This document shows, in pieces, positions 1 to 5,993 of a stretch of 10,393 nucleotides of DNA. Position 1 is the stretch's first letter, and each line of letters starts with the position of its first letter. Made by a program: the position numbers and the translations under genes. The stretch is from Pseudomonadota bacterium (GTDB lineage: Bacteria; Desulfobacterota; Desulfovibrionia; Desulfovibrionales; Desulfovibrionaceae). The notes beneath the pieces were generated by a model. It made no database searches. It was not told the DNA's origin and saw nothing but the letters and a program-made list of their open reading frames with translations. The stretch covers positions 1-10,393 of the forward strand of contig JAEZEM010000158.1 of the NCBI GenBank assembly GCA_023417745.1, given 5' to 3'.

Positions 1-131
1 GAAGCGGCACGGCTTGGTGCTCTGGCGAACGCCGGAAACGGCGACGCTTTCGTTCGTCTTTTGCGCAGGCGATTTTTCAACGACGCGCCCAGTTCAACTT
101 TTCCCCATGCAGAGGGCTGTGGGATGATCCC

Positions 132-177
132 CCGGCGGTGAAGACAAGGCAGAGGCAACGCCTCACCTGGCCGCCGG
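132..177. other. Nested inverted repeat, possible structured RNA
   Basis: The outer arms CCGGCGG (132-138) and CCGCCGG (171-177) are perfectly complementary. Inside them lies a second perfect hairpin, GAGGC (152-156) and GCCTC (160-164) with a 3-nt loop. An alternative pairing GGTGA (137-141) with TCACC (163-167) competes with both. I compared it mentally with common riboswitch cores (cobalamin, c-di-GMP, glycine) and found no match. It may be a leader, a small RNA or chance pairing in GC-rich DNA. Confidence 0.3.
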
Positions 178-193
178 AGCAACGGTGTTTCCC
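178..193 (-). promoter_or_regulatory. Weak sigma-54 (-24/-12) promoter-like motif
   Basis: The minus strand reads GGGAAACACCGTTGCT. It has GG and GC at the sigma-54 spacing (10 bases between them) and a perfect TTGCT -12 element, but the -24 half keeps only GG and one A of TGGCACG, about 8 of 12 informative positions. It points leftward into the nested inverted repeat and off the window. The poor -24 half keeps confidence low. Confidence 0.2.
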
Positions 194-283
194 CTCAAGC
201 GCCATCACCGATCTTTCGGCTTTCCGGCCGACAAAGCGCCAACCCTCGCCGAACCCCCTCTAAACCTTTCTCCAGGTGGGGGG

Positions 284-308
284 GGCTGGGGGCCTCAGGC
301 CCCCAGCC
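284..308. terminator. Strong GC hairpin after the first glycosyltransferase gene
   Basis: The arms GGCTGGGGGCCT (284-295) and AGGCCCCCAGCC (297-308) form a perfect 12-bp inverted repeat centred on one base; in practice the inner bases form the loop. It begins 10 nt past the TAA stop at 319. No T-run follows on the minus strand (the next bases are mostly C), so it is not a classical intrinsic terminator. It may instead act as an mRNA 3'-end stabilising or transcription-pausing hairpin, or be a dispersed intergenic element. Confidence 0.5.
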
Positions 309-318
309 GCCGGAGGCA

Positions 319-1551
319 TTACTTCCCATTCGGGCAGACGATGTCGGCTTCGGCGCGGCAGGCTTCTTGGCGGAAGGCGTTGATGCGATTGGAGATAACG
401 GACAGGCCGGTGAAGGGGAAGCGGGCCATGGCCGCCTTGTAGGGGGCGGGATCGGCCAGGAGATGATTGAGCTTGGCCCGGATGGTGTCCGGGGACAGCT
501 CGTCCCAGGGCAAAAATTCGATCAGCCCCTGGCGGCTTAAGACCTCGGCCCGGATGCGTTGTTCCAGGCGCGGCACTTCGCGGGGCACGACCAGGGACGG
601 CTTGGCCTGGGACAGGATTTCGCAGGTGGTGTTGTAGCCGCCCATGGTGACGATGGCGTCGGCCAGTCCCATGAGCGTCTCCATGCGACGGTAGAAATGG
701 TAGAACCGCGCTTTGACGGCGGCGGCGCGCCGGGCCACGGCCTCGCGTTCGGGCCGGGGCATGAACGGGCCGGAGACGAAGATGACGCGGTGGCGGGGGC
801 CTCCGCCCTGCTCCAACATGCGCAGGTAGGCGTCCATGAGCGGATAGCCGTCGCCGCCGCCGCCGGTGGTCACCACCACGAGCTTGTCTTCGGGGGCGAT
901 CTTTTCCTCGCGGCGGATGGGGTTCATGGCGTTGGGCAGCGGCACCCGGCGCGGGATGTAGCCGGTGAACACCATCTTGCGGCTGATGTGTTCGGGGATG
1001 GCGTATTCGGCGATGGGATCGTAAAATTCCTGGTTTCCGTAGACCCAGATTTCGGAATAGTACTGGTCGAGAACTTCGTAGACGCCTTTTTCGCGCCATT
1101 CGCGGCTGGTGGAGGCGGCGTCGTCCATGATGTCGCGAAGCCCGAGGATGGTGCGGGTGCGCGGCATCCGGCGTTTCAACCATTTGAGCGTGGGAATGAC
1201 TTCGCGGCGAAGCCCCATGGGGGCCTTGTCCACAATGAACACGTGGGGCTGGAAGGCCTTGGCCGTGGCCACGATGATGTTGCGGCGGATGTTTAAGGCG
1301 TGGCGGGCGTTGATCTTGATGGAAAGGGGCAGGTATTCTTCGTTGGTCTTCTTGATCATGCCGGGGATGCGCACGAAATCCACGCCTTCGGGGGTCTCGT
1401 AGCGCCCGGCCAGAGGCGAGCCGGTAAGAATGAGGATATTCACGCCCCGATGCCGCAGATGCTCGGCAATGGCCATGGTACGCCGCAAATGTCCCAGACC
1501 GTAGGTGTCGTGGGAATACATCAGAATGTTGAAAGTGCTGGGCGCTGCCAT
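319..1551 (-). CDS. MurG/GT28-like glycosyltransferase (COG4671-type)
   Basis: This 410-residue protein is a predicted GT-B glycosyltransferase that would move a sugar from a nucleotide donor to an unknown acceptor in the cytoplasm or at the inner membrane face. The N-terminal domain opens with a Rossmann-like strand and YGLGHLRR (residues 17-24), which resembles the acceptor-side glycine loop of MurG-type enzymes. The C-terminal domain has the donor-side loops TTGGGGDG (228-235) and MGGYNTTCEIL (303-313), followed by VPREVPRLEQRIRAE (322-336), typical of the GT28 C-terminal fold. There is no signal peptide or membrane segment. The ATG lies 3 nt after the stop of the sigma-54 activator gene and has no Shine-Dalgarno, so it is probably translated by coupling from that gene. 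The fold family is fairly sure; the donor, acceptor and product are not known. A surface-polysaccharide role is inferred from the neighbours. Confidence 0.85.
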   Translation of the reverse strand: MAAPSTFNILMYSHDTYGLGHLRRTMAIAEHLRHRGVNILILTGSPLAGRYETPEGVDFVRIPGMIKKTNEEYLPLSIKINARHALNIRRNIIVATAKAFQPHVFIVDKAPMGLRREVIPTLKWLKRRMPRTRTILGLRDIMDDAASTSREWREKGVYEVLDQYYSEIWVYGNQEFYDPIAEYAIPEHISRKMVFTGYIPRRVPLPNAMNPIRREEKIAPEDKLVVVTTGGGGDGYPLMDAYLRMLEQGGGPRHRVIFVSGPFMPRPEREAVARRAAAVKARFYHFYRRMETLMGLADAIVTMGGYNTTCEILSQAKPSLVVPREVPRLEQRIRAEVLSRQGLIEFLPWDELSPDTIRAKLNHLLADPAPYKAAMARFPFTGLSVISNRINAFRQEACRAEADIVCPNGK

Positions 1552-1554
1552 GGA

Positions 1555-3060
1555 TCAGGGGACGTCGATGCCGAGCTTGCGGTATTCGTTTAATTTGTTG
1601 CGAAGCGTGCGCACGGAGATGCCCAGCAGTTGGGCGGCCTGGGTGCGGTTGCCCTCGGTGCGGTCCAGGCTTTTGATGATCATGTGGCGTTCCATGATGT
1701 CCAGCGGCATCACCTCGCCGGGCGCGCCGCCGGCCGCCTCGCCGAGGTTGGCGACGGCCGCGCCGGCTTCGAAGGGATCGGCCGGGGCGTCGTCGCCCAG
1801 GCCCTCGGCGTCCTCGGCCAGGGCCAGATCGTCATCCGCGCCCTCCTCGGTTTCGCCGGGCCAGACATCGGGATCGAGCAGAAAATGCGACTTGCGGATG
1901 GGGCCGTCGCCGGACAGGAGCACGGCACGCTCCATAAGATTTTGCAGCTCGCGCACGTTGCCGGGCCAGTCGTAGGCAACAAGCCACTCCTTGGCGTCGG
2001 CGGAAAAGGCCAGGGGCGGCAGGCCGTAGGCCTTGCGGAACTTCTCCACGAAAAACTGGGCCAGACGCGGAATGTCGTCGCCGCGCTCGCGCAGCGGCGG
2101 GAGTTTGAGCGGTATGACGTTTAAGCGGTAATACAGATCCTGGCGGAACTTGCCCTCGGCTACGGCCTCTTCCATGCGCCGGTTGGTGGTGGCCAGCACG
2201 CGCACGTCGACATGGACGGTCTCGGAGCCGCCCACCCGGTCGAATTCGCTTTCCTGGAGCACGCGCAGGAGCTTGGCCTGAAGCCCAATGTCCATCTCGG
2301 AAATTTCGTCGAGGAGAATGGTGCCGCCGTGCGCCATCTCGAATTTGCCGAGCTTGCGGGCGATGGCTCCGGTAAAGGAGCCTTTTTCGTGGCCAAACAG
2401 TTCGGATTCCAGCAGATGCTCGGGCAAGGCGGCGCAGTTGATGGCGACAAAGGGGCCTTCGGCCCGGTCCGAGGAGGCGTGAAGGTAGCGGGCGAACATC
2501 TCCTTGCCGGTGCCGGATTCGCCGGAGATGAGCACTGTGGCCTTGGAGCGGGCCACCTGCCGGGCCAGGGCCAGGACGCGGCGGATAGCGGGATGCTGGC
2601 CGACCACGGCGAACCCTTTGCCCGAGGTTTCAGGCTGGGCGGCCGGTCGGGGCGCGCCGGGAGAAGCCGGGCTGACGACTAGGGGAGCGGCGACGGGCCG
2701 GGCCGGGGACTCGCCCGGCAGCATGGCCTGGATCTTTTCCCAGGAGAGCGGTTCGAGCCAATAGTCCTTGGCCCCCAGCTCCAGGCAGCGAGCGGCCTCG
2801 GTGGCCGTGCCCCGGTCGGTGAAAACGACGACCGGCGGAAACGGTTCGTGGTTCTTGCCTTCGGCCAGCAAGCTTTCGGCGGTGTAGACGCCCATCTTGG
2901 CCTGGGAGAAAATGAGGCACGGCGGCGCTTTGCGGATGGCGGCCAGAGCCGAGGCCAGGGAGTCGGCGATGCCGGCGGCGATCCCGGCTTCTTTGAAGTC
3001 CGGGAAAAATTGGGTCACCGCCTGCGCCGGGGCGACAAAAAGTATTGTCTTTTCCGCCAT
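1555..3060 (-). CDS. Sigma-54-dependent activator (NtrC type) with degenerate receiver
   Basis: This 501-residue bacterial enhancer-binding protein would activate sigma-54 RNA polymerase. Residues 6-115 look like a response-regulator receiver, but the acidic pair is A10-P11, the phosphoacceptor Asp position is Q53, and the conserved Lys is E103; only the switch Thr (T81) remains. The AAA+ domain has Walker A GESGTGKE (180-187), the sigma-54 contact loop GSFTGA (227-232, a Ser variant of GAFTGA), Walker B GGTILLDE (245-252) and Arg residues in FRQDLYYRLN (305-314). An acidic, Ala/Gly-rich linker (about 396-450) precedes a Fis-type helix-turn-helix (about 460-493, NRTQAAQLLGISVRTLRNKL). I chose the ATG at 3060; a TTG 36 nt upstream is in frame but adds only a low-complexity tail. 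No strong ribosome binding site is visible. It sits between two glycosyltransferase genes and has a sigma-54 promoter candidate of its own. Family assignment is very secure; target genes are unknown. Confidence 0.93.
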   Translation of the reverse strand: MAEKTILFVAPAQAVTQFFPDFKEAGIAAGIADSLASALAAIRKAPPCLIFSQAKMGVYTAESLLAEGKNHEPFPPVVVFTDRGTATEAARCLELGAKDYWLEPLSWEKIQAMLPGESPARPVAAPLVVSPASPGAPRPAAQPETSGKGFAVVGQHPAIRRVLALARQVARSKATVLISGESGTGKEMFARYLHASSDRAEGPFVAINCAALPEHLLESELFGHEKGSFTGAIARKLGKFEMAHGGTILLDEISEMDIGLQAKLLRVLQESEFDRVGGSETVHVDVRVLATTNRRMEEAVAEGKFRQDLYYRLNVIPLKLPPLRERGDDIPRLAQFFVEKFRKAYGLPPLAFSADAKEWLVAYDWPGNVRELQNLMERAVLLSGDGPIRKSHFLLDPDVWPGETEEGADDDLALAEDAEGLGDDAPADPFEAGAAVANLGEAAGGAPGEVMPLDIMERHMIIKSLDRTEGNRTQAAQLLGISVRTLRNKLNEYRKLGIDVP

Positions 3061-3125
3061 CGGCGCAGTTCTAGCCCGAAGCCCAGCGGGTTTCAACCGG
3101 TTGGCGGCACAATCCGGCGGTTGTT

Positions 3126-3141
3126 TGCAAATTCCTTGCCC
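3126..3141 (-). promoter_or_regulatory. Sigma-54 (-24/-12) promoter candidate for the activator gene
   Basis: The minus strand reads GGGCAAGGAATTTGCA. Against the consensus TGGCACG-N4-TTGCW it matches 10 of 12 informative positions, including the essential GG and GC and a perfect TTGCA at the correct 10-base spacing. It lies in the 93-nt gap between the glycosyltransferase stop (3154) and the activator start (3060), which would place transcription start near 3115 with a leader of about 55 nt. No binding site for the activator could be identified. Match quality is high; function is inferred. Confidence 0.6.
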
Positions 3142-3153
3142 GCAGGCGCACGA

Positions 3154-4320
3154 TCAGACTAGGCCGCACTGCCGCAAGAGCCCGGTGAGCACCTTGTCGC
3201 TGTCGAAAAACTCCTCGGCGATGGCCCGGGCGGCCCGACCGGCCCGGACGGGATCGGCCTCGGCCCGGCGCAGGGCTTCCATGGCCCCGTCGTGGCCCTC
3301 GAAGGGGAAAAGGCCCTGGCCCGTGGGCAGGTATTGGCCAAAACCGGTGTCCTCGACCACGGCCGGCCGGCCGGCGGCCAGATAGGTGGCCGTGCGGTCG
3401 GAGAACCAGCCGCTTTTGAGCACCACGTTCTGGTCCTTGGCGATGGTGAATTCGCCCCGGCTGCCCCGGATGTAGTCGCGGTAGGCGTCGGGGTCGCGCG
3501 AGACCTCCAGGGCGTCGCGCACTTCCCAGCCGGCGGCGGCGTAGCGCCAGGCGTCGTCGCACATGCCGCTCATGGCCATGCCAAGGGGCACGTCGCGCAG
3601 GGTCTCGGGCAGATCAAGGATGGCCTCGTACTTGACGTTCTTGCGCCAGGACAGATGGCGTCCGGCCACTTCCACGTCGCGGTCTTTGGCCTCCCAGGTG
3701 CCGATGGTGGTCCAGCGGTCGCCCGGCCCCTGGCCCACGGGCCATTTGTCGAGGATGACCGGCGGCAAAAGCGGCTTCCAGTCGACGCCGCCCAGGGGCA
3801 CGTCGGTGGCCCCGCCGGGCAGATTGCAGCCGTAGGTGAAGCAGACGTCGTGGCGCTGGTAATAGTCTCGGGTCCAGGGGTCGGAGGCGACCTTGACCTG
3901 GGTAAAGACGGGGTCGGTGTCGATGACGGCCTTGACCGGGGCTTGGAAGTACTCGTCCTTGGGCGGCAGCACGCCGGAGATGTTCAAGAAGAAATCAGCC
4001 TCGGCCAGATGGCGGTCGAGGGTGGCCCGGTCCATGCCGTAGAGCTTGCCCTCGATCTCGCTGACGTAGGCCCAGCGTCCGTCCAGGCCGGCCTGGCGGA
4101 ACAGCCGATCCACCATGGCCCGCCCCCGCACGGAATTGTCCACGGGATGGCCGAGCACCGGATCGAAGGGATAGGCCCAATTGGAGGTGTCTTCCAAAAA
4201 GACCACTTCATGTCCCAGGCGGGCAAGGCCTTGGGCGAAATGGAGCATCATCCACAGCTGGCCCCCCAAAGGAAAGCCCACGGCAAAGCCGGCGACAACA
4301 ATGCGAAGCGAAGATTTCAT
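3154..4320 (-). CDS. Glycosyltransferase of the CgeB/GT1-like kind
   Basis: This 388-residue protein looks like a GT-B glycosyltransferase, cytoplasmic or peripheral at the inner membrane. The N-terminus (RIVVAGFAVGFPLGGQLWMM, residues 6-25) gives a first strand and glycine-rich turn, followed by a GLARLGHEVVFLED segment (31-44) typical of Rossmann N-domains. The C-terminal region has SRGEFTIAKDQNVVLKSGWF (287-306) and DRTATYLAAGRPAVVEDTGF (308-327), which resembles the C-terminal nucleotide-sugar domain of CgeB-like (Glyco_trans_1_2) proteins. No signal peptide or membrane span is seen. The ATG has GAGGAG at 4324-4329, a good but close ribosome binding site. The next gene on the same strand is the sigma-54 activator, 93 nt away with no terminator between them, so read-through is likely. 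Substrate and linkage are unknown; the domain call is moderate and could be a related non-glycosylating GT-B fold. Confidence 0.7.
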   Translation of the reverse strand: MKSSLRIVVAGFAVGFPLGGQLWMMLHFAQGLARLGHEVVFLEDTSNWAYPFDPVLGHPVDNSVRGRAMVDRLFRQAGLDGRWAYVSEIEGKLYGMDRATLDRHLAEADFFLNISGVLPPKDEYFQAPVKAVIDTDPVFTQVKVASDPWTRDYYQRHDVCFTYGCNLPGGATDVPLGGVDWKPLLPPVILDKWPVGQGPGDRWTTIGTWEAKDRDVEVAGRHLSWRKNVKYEAILDLPETLRDVPLGMAMSGMCDDAWRYAAAGWEVRDALEVSRDPDAYRDYIRGSRGEFTIAKDQNVVLKSGWFSDRTATYLAAGRPAVVEDTGFGQYLPTGQGLFPFEGHDGAMEALRRAEADPVRAGRAARAIAEEFFDSDKVLTGLLRQCGLV

Positions 4321-4415
4321 GCACTCCTCGTAAACGGGGCGCCGTCAACCGAAAATTGGGGACCGCCAAGATGTCCCGTGGGCCGCGCCCGCGAAGGCAG
4401 GACAGGTATCGTAAG

Positions 4416-4421
4416 AGTATA
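4416..4421 (-). promoter_or_regulatory. Possible -10 element upstream of the glycosyltransferase gene
   Basis: The minus strand reads TATACT, five of six bases of the sigma-70 -10 consensus, in an AT-rich patch about 95 nt before the glycosyltransferase start. At 17-18 nt upstream there is no recognisable -35 hexamer (GAAAAA or GGAAAA), so this is only a weak promoter candidate. Confidence 0.25.
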
Positions 4422-4431
4422 GGAATGCAAA

Positions 4432-4458
4432 ATGAGTTTTTTTCCGAAAAAATCTCAT
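4432..4458. terminator. AT-rich hairpin, possible terminator for the deacetylase gene
   Basis: ATGAGTTTTTTT (4432-4443) pairs with AAAAAATCTCAT (4447-4458), 11 of 12 positions, around a CCG loop. On the minus strand the stem is followed by TTT. It lies about 190 nt past the deacetylase stop and just upstream of the TATACT element, so it could separate the two transcription units. The stem is AT-rich, which is weak for an intrinsic terminator. Confidence 0.35.
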
Positions 4459-4511
4459 GCCCTTCCCGGGGACCGGACCCCGTCTCGCCTCAGGGGAAAC
4501 CCGTCGGCGAG

Positions 4512-4541
4512 CATGCTCAAAAACATTTGCTTTTGAGTATG
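4512..4541. repeat. AT-rich inverted repeat
   Basis: CATGCTCAAAA (4512-4522) and TTTTGAGTATG (4531-4541) are complementary over 11 positions with one G/T wobble, around an 8-nt loop. A short GTTGC/GCAAC hairpin follows immediately (4541-4552). It may be an operator or part of a terminator region. The half-site order (TCAAAA then TTTTGA) does not match the usual Fur box. Confidence 0.35.
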
Positions 4542-4584
4542 TTGCCAGCAACACGCCATAGGCTCATTTCGAGGACGCGACGCG

Positions 4585-4668
4585 AGACGCCGGGCTTGCC
4601 CTCGACTTGGCGAGGCGCCAGCCGAGCGTGAGGCGGCGGCGGGCGGCGCTAGACGCCGGGCTTGCCCT
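4585..4668. repeat. 18-bp direct repeat spanning the deacetylase stop codon
   Basis: AGACGCCGGGCTTGCCCT occurs at 4585-4602 and again at 4651-4668, exactly 66 bp apart. The right copy encodes the last residues of the deacetylase (GKPGV) and part of its stop codon; the left copy lies 3' of the stop, in the same reading frame, without the stop. The spacing is a multiple of three, as expected of an old in-frame tandem duplication or of a stop codon arising inside a longer tail. Confidence 0.7.
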
Positions 4669-5662
4669 TGCCGTCGACCCACAGCTTGACGCCCTTGTCG
4701 ATGGTGACCACGGGAATGGCCTTTTTCTTGAGGAAATCGCAGAGTTGGCCGAGTTTGGCGGCGTCCCAGGGCTCCCAGCCCAGGTCGGAACCGACGCCGT
4801 GCAGGCAAAAAATCACCCAGCCGTCCTCACGCATGGCGTGTTCCTTGACGAGCCCGATGATGGCCTCGGCCGGATCGTTGGTGTGCACCACGAAGCGCTT
4901 GAGCCAGTAGCGGTCGGTGGCCCCCTTGCGATTGAACGAGTCGCCTCCGTCGGCCACTTGGGCGTAGAACCGCTTGGACAGCTCGCTCATCTCCGGCGTC
5001 CAGTAGTTGTGGGGCGTGACGTAGGTGGAGATCTTAAAGCCTTTCTCGGTGAGAAATTCCTTGGAGGCCTGCATCTCGCGCTCGTAGGAGATGGCCACGA
5101 TCTGCTGCTTCTCGGCGCTGGACGCCTCGAAGGGATGCACCAGGATCTCGCCGATCAGTTCATCGAAGTAGTAGCTGCCGGGCTCGTTTTTGACCATCTT
5201 GCCGCTGGCCCGTTCGCGCAGGATCTTGCCGTTTTCCATGAGGCCCGAGAGTTCTTCGTACTTGTACTTGGCCTCGAAAAGCGGCCGGTGGCCGGCCACG
5301 GGCTTGAGCATCAAGCACTTTTCCTCGGTGATGAACTTGGGAATGTCGATAGGCCGTTTGTGGGTGAGACTGTGGGAAGCGATCTCCCAGCCGTTTTTTT
5401 CCAGCTCTTTGATCTGGGTTTCGTCCATGAAGTCGGGATCGCCGGAGTCCACCCGTTCGGCGATGATGGCGGTGGTGGCCACCAGCCCGTACTGGGCCAA
5501 CACCGGGTAGGCGTACTGGTAGACGCTGGAAAGCCCGTCGTCGAAAACCAGGGTCACCATGCCGGCTTGGCATGGCGCGGCCAGCGCGGCCAAAAACAGC
5601 ATGGAACCGGCCAGGATAGCCAGGGTACGGGGAAAGACACGAAAGACGTCAGCCTTTTTCAT
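4649..5662 (-). CDS. Exported NodB-type polysaccharide deacetylase
   Basis: This 337-residue protein is a carbohydrate esterase family 4-like enzyme that would remove N- or O-acetyl groups from a polysaccharide outside the cytoplasm. Residues 1-33 form a signal peptide (basic MKKADVFRVFPR, hydrophobic core, AAPCQA cleavage region). The mature start carries motif 1, LVFDDG (38-43, catalytic and metal-binding D41-D42), and motif 2, SHSLTH (96-101, metal ligands H97 and H101). A later TYVTPHNYW segment (213-221) sits where the family has its Pro/aromatic motif, and CLHG (286-289, H288) resembles the last catalytic His motif. The stretch between motif 2 and the TYVTPH segment is about 110 residues, longer than in typical family members, so there is an inserted region. 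I chose the ATG at 5662 because it begins the signal peptide; the longer open frame has no such feature. The ribosome binding site is weak. The real substrate is unknown; the surface-polysaccharide role is inferred from context. Confidence 0.88.
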   Translation of the reverse strand: MKKADVFRVFPRTLAILAGSMLFLAALAAPCQAGMVTLVFDDGLSSVYQYAYPVLAQYGLVATTAIIAERVDSGDPDFMDETQIKELEKNGWEIASHSLTHKRPIDIPKFITEEKCLMLKPVAGHRPLFEAKYKYEELSGLMENGKILRERASGKMVKNEPGSYYFDELIGEILVHPFEASSAEKQQIVAISYEREMQASKEFLTEKGFKISTYVTPHNYWTPEMSELSKRFYAQVADGGDSFNRKGATDRYWLKRFVVHTNDPAEAIIGLVKEHAMREDGWVIFCLHGVGSDLGWEPWDAAKLGQLCDFLKKKAIPVVTIDKGVKLWVDGKGKPGV

Positions 5663-5706
5663 GAGTCGTCCGCAGGCATGAAAGCCGCTTGAGGTTGGGT
5701 CTGCAA

Positions 5707-5734
5707 TTCCTACAAGACCGGTGCAAAAAGTCAA
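5707..5734 (-). promoter_or_regulatory. Possible sigma-70 promoter for the deacetylase gene
   Basis: On the minus strand, TTGACT (5734-5729) matches five of six -35 bases, followed after 17 nt by TAGGAA (5712-5707), which matches only three of six -10 bases. It would place the start of transcription about 40 nt before the ATG at 5662. The good -35 and spacing are offset by the poor -10. Confidence 0.3.
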
Positions 5735-5765
5735 CGTCCGTCGTCGGGGGAGCGCGGCAAGAAGC

Positions 5766-5785
5766 GGGGCCGCCGAAGCGGCCCC
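5766..5785 (-). other. Hairpin with UUCG tetraloop upstream of the deacetylase gene
   Basis: Perfect 8-bp arms GGGGCCGC (5766-5773) and GCGGCCCC (5778-5785) close a 4-nt loop. Read on the minus strand the loop is cUUCGg, an exceptionally stable RNA tetraloop. There is no T-run after it. It lies upstream of the promoter candidate, so it may belong to a longer transcript or be a barrier to read-through from the right. Confidence 0.4.
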
Positions 5786-5880
5786 TGACGGTGCGGAACA
5801 ACAACACGACGGTAAGGAGGGATACGTCCAGCCGCCCGAAGCCGTGGCGTCGTAGCGGCCTTCCTCCTGAAAATAAGCAT

Positions 5881-5953
5881 CCCGGGCCGACCGGCAAGGG
5901 GCCCCGGCCGCCACGTTGACGGCCCGGGAAAAAGTGGTATGTGGCCCTTGCCG
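5881..5953. repeat. Two crossing inverted repeats between divergent genes
   Basis: Repeat A pairs CCCGGGCCG (5881-5889) with CGGCCCGGG (5920-5928), 9 bp perfect. Repeat B pairs CGGCAAGGGGCC (5892-5903) with GGCCCTTGCCG (5943-5953), 11 bp with one bulged G. The two interleave (A-left, B-left, A-right, B-right), so they can only form together as a pseudoknot or else as alternatives. This could be an attenuator-like switch on a minus-strand RNA, or a protein-binding site. Confidence 0.4.
5916..5943 (+). promoter_or_regulatory. Possible sigma-70 promoter for the small secreted protein
   Basis: TTGACG (5916-5921) matches five of six -35 bases; after 16 nt comes TATGTG (5938-5943), three of six -10 bases in the key first positions. 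It would start transcription near 5950, giving a leader of about 45 nt to the ATG at 5994. It overlaps repeat A and the right arm of repeat B, so structure or a bound protein could influence it. Confidence 0.3.
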
Positions 5954-5993
5954 ACCGGAGAAGTCTTGCCGGACGGCCATTCACGGAGAAGCC

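Larger units (their letters stand above)
1..318. other. Non-coding left edge with inverted repeats
   Basis: I see no convincing gene in this stretch on either strand; the short open frames have no ribosome binding site and look like GC-driven shadows. It holds a nested inverted repeat (132-177), a weak sigma-54-like motif (178-193) and a strong GC hairpin (284-308), listed separately. It may also contain the regulatory region of a gene beyond the left edge, which cannot be judged from here. Confidence 0.6.
4321..4648. other. Non-coding island between two minus-strand genes
   Basis: This 328-bp region has no supported gene. It contains, from right to left on the minus strand, a partial copy of the deacetylase 3' end (4585-4602), an AT-rich hairpin (4512-4541), a second AT-rich hairpin (4432-4458), a possible -10 element (4416-4421) and the ribosome binding site of the glycosyltransferase gene (4324-4329). 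Its local AT content is well above that of the flanking genes, which fits a terminator-plus-promoter zone. Confidence 0.6.
5663..5993. other. Divergent intergenic region rich in inverted repeats
   Basis: This 331-bp region separates the deacetylase (minus) from the small secreted protein (plus). A minus-strand open frame crosses it but has no ribosome binding site and a composition typical of a GC shadow. It contains candidate promoters for both genes, a UUCG-type hairpin (5766-5785) and two mutually exclusive inverted repeats (5881-5953). Confidence 0.6.

Noticed and set aside
3292..4422. A 376-codon plus-strand open frame opposite the CgeB-like glycosyltransferase
   Set aside because: Its composition (Gly, Val, Ala, His) and lack of a ribosome binding site or domain mark it as an antisense shadow.
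4512..4541. Fur box
   Set aside because: The half-sites are TCAAAA and TTTTGA rather than the TGAAAAT/ATTTTCA order expected, so only a generic inverted repeat is reported.
4649..5662. Lipoprotein signal on the deacetylase (AAPC)
   Set aside because: Pro immediately before the Cys is not allowed in a lipobox; an ordinary signal peptide fits better.
4607..5692. A 361-codon plus-strand open frame opposite the deacetylase
   Set aside because: The deacetylase strand has a signal peptide and catalytic motifs; the opposite frame has none.
5957..5972. Plus-strand sigma-54 promoter before the small secreted protein
   Set aside because: GG and GC are present, but with 9 rather than 10 bases between them, and the -24 half does not match.
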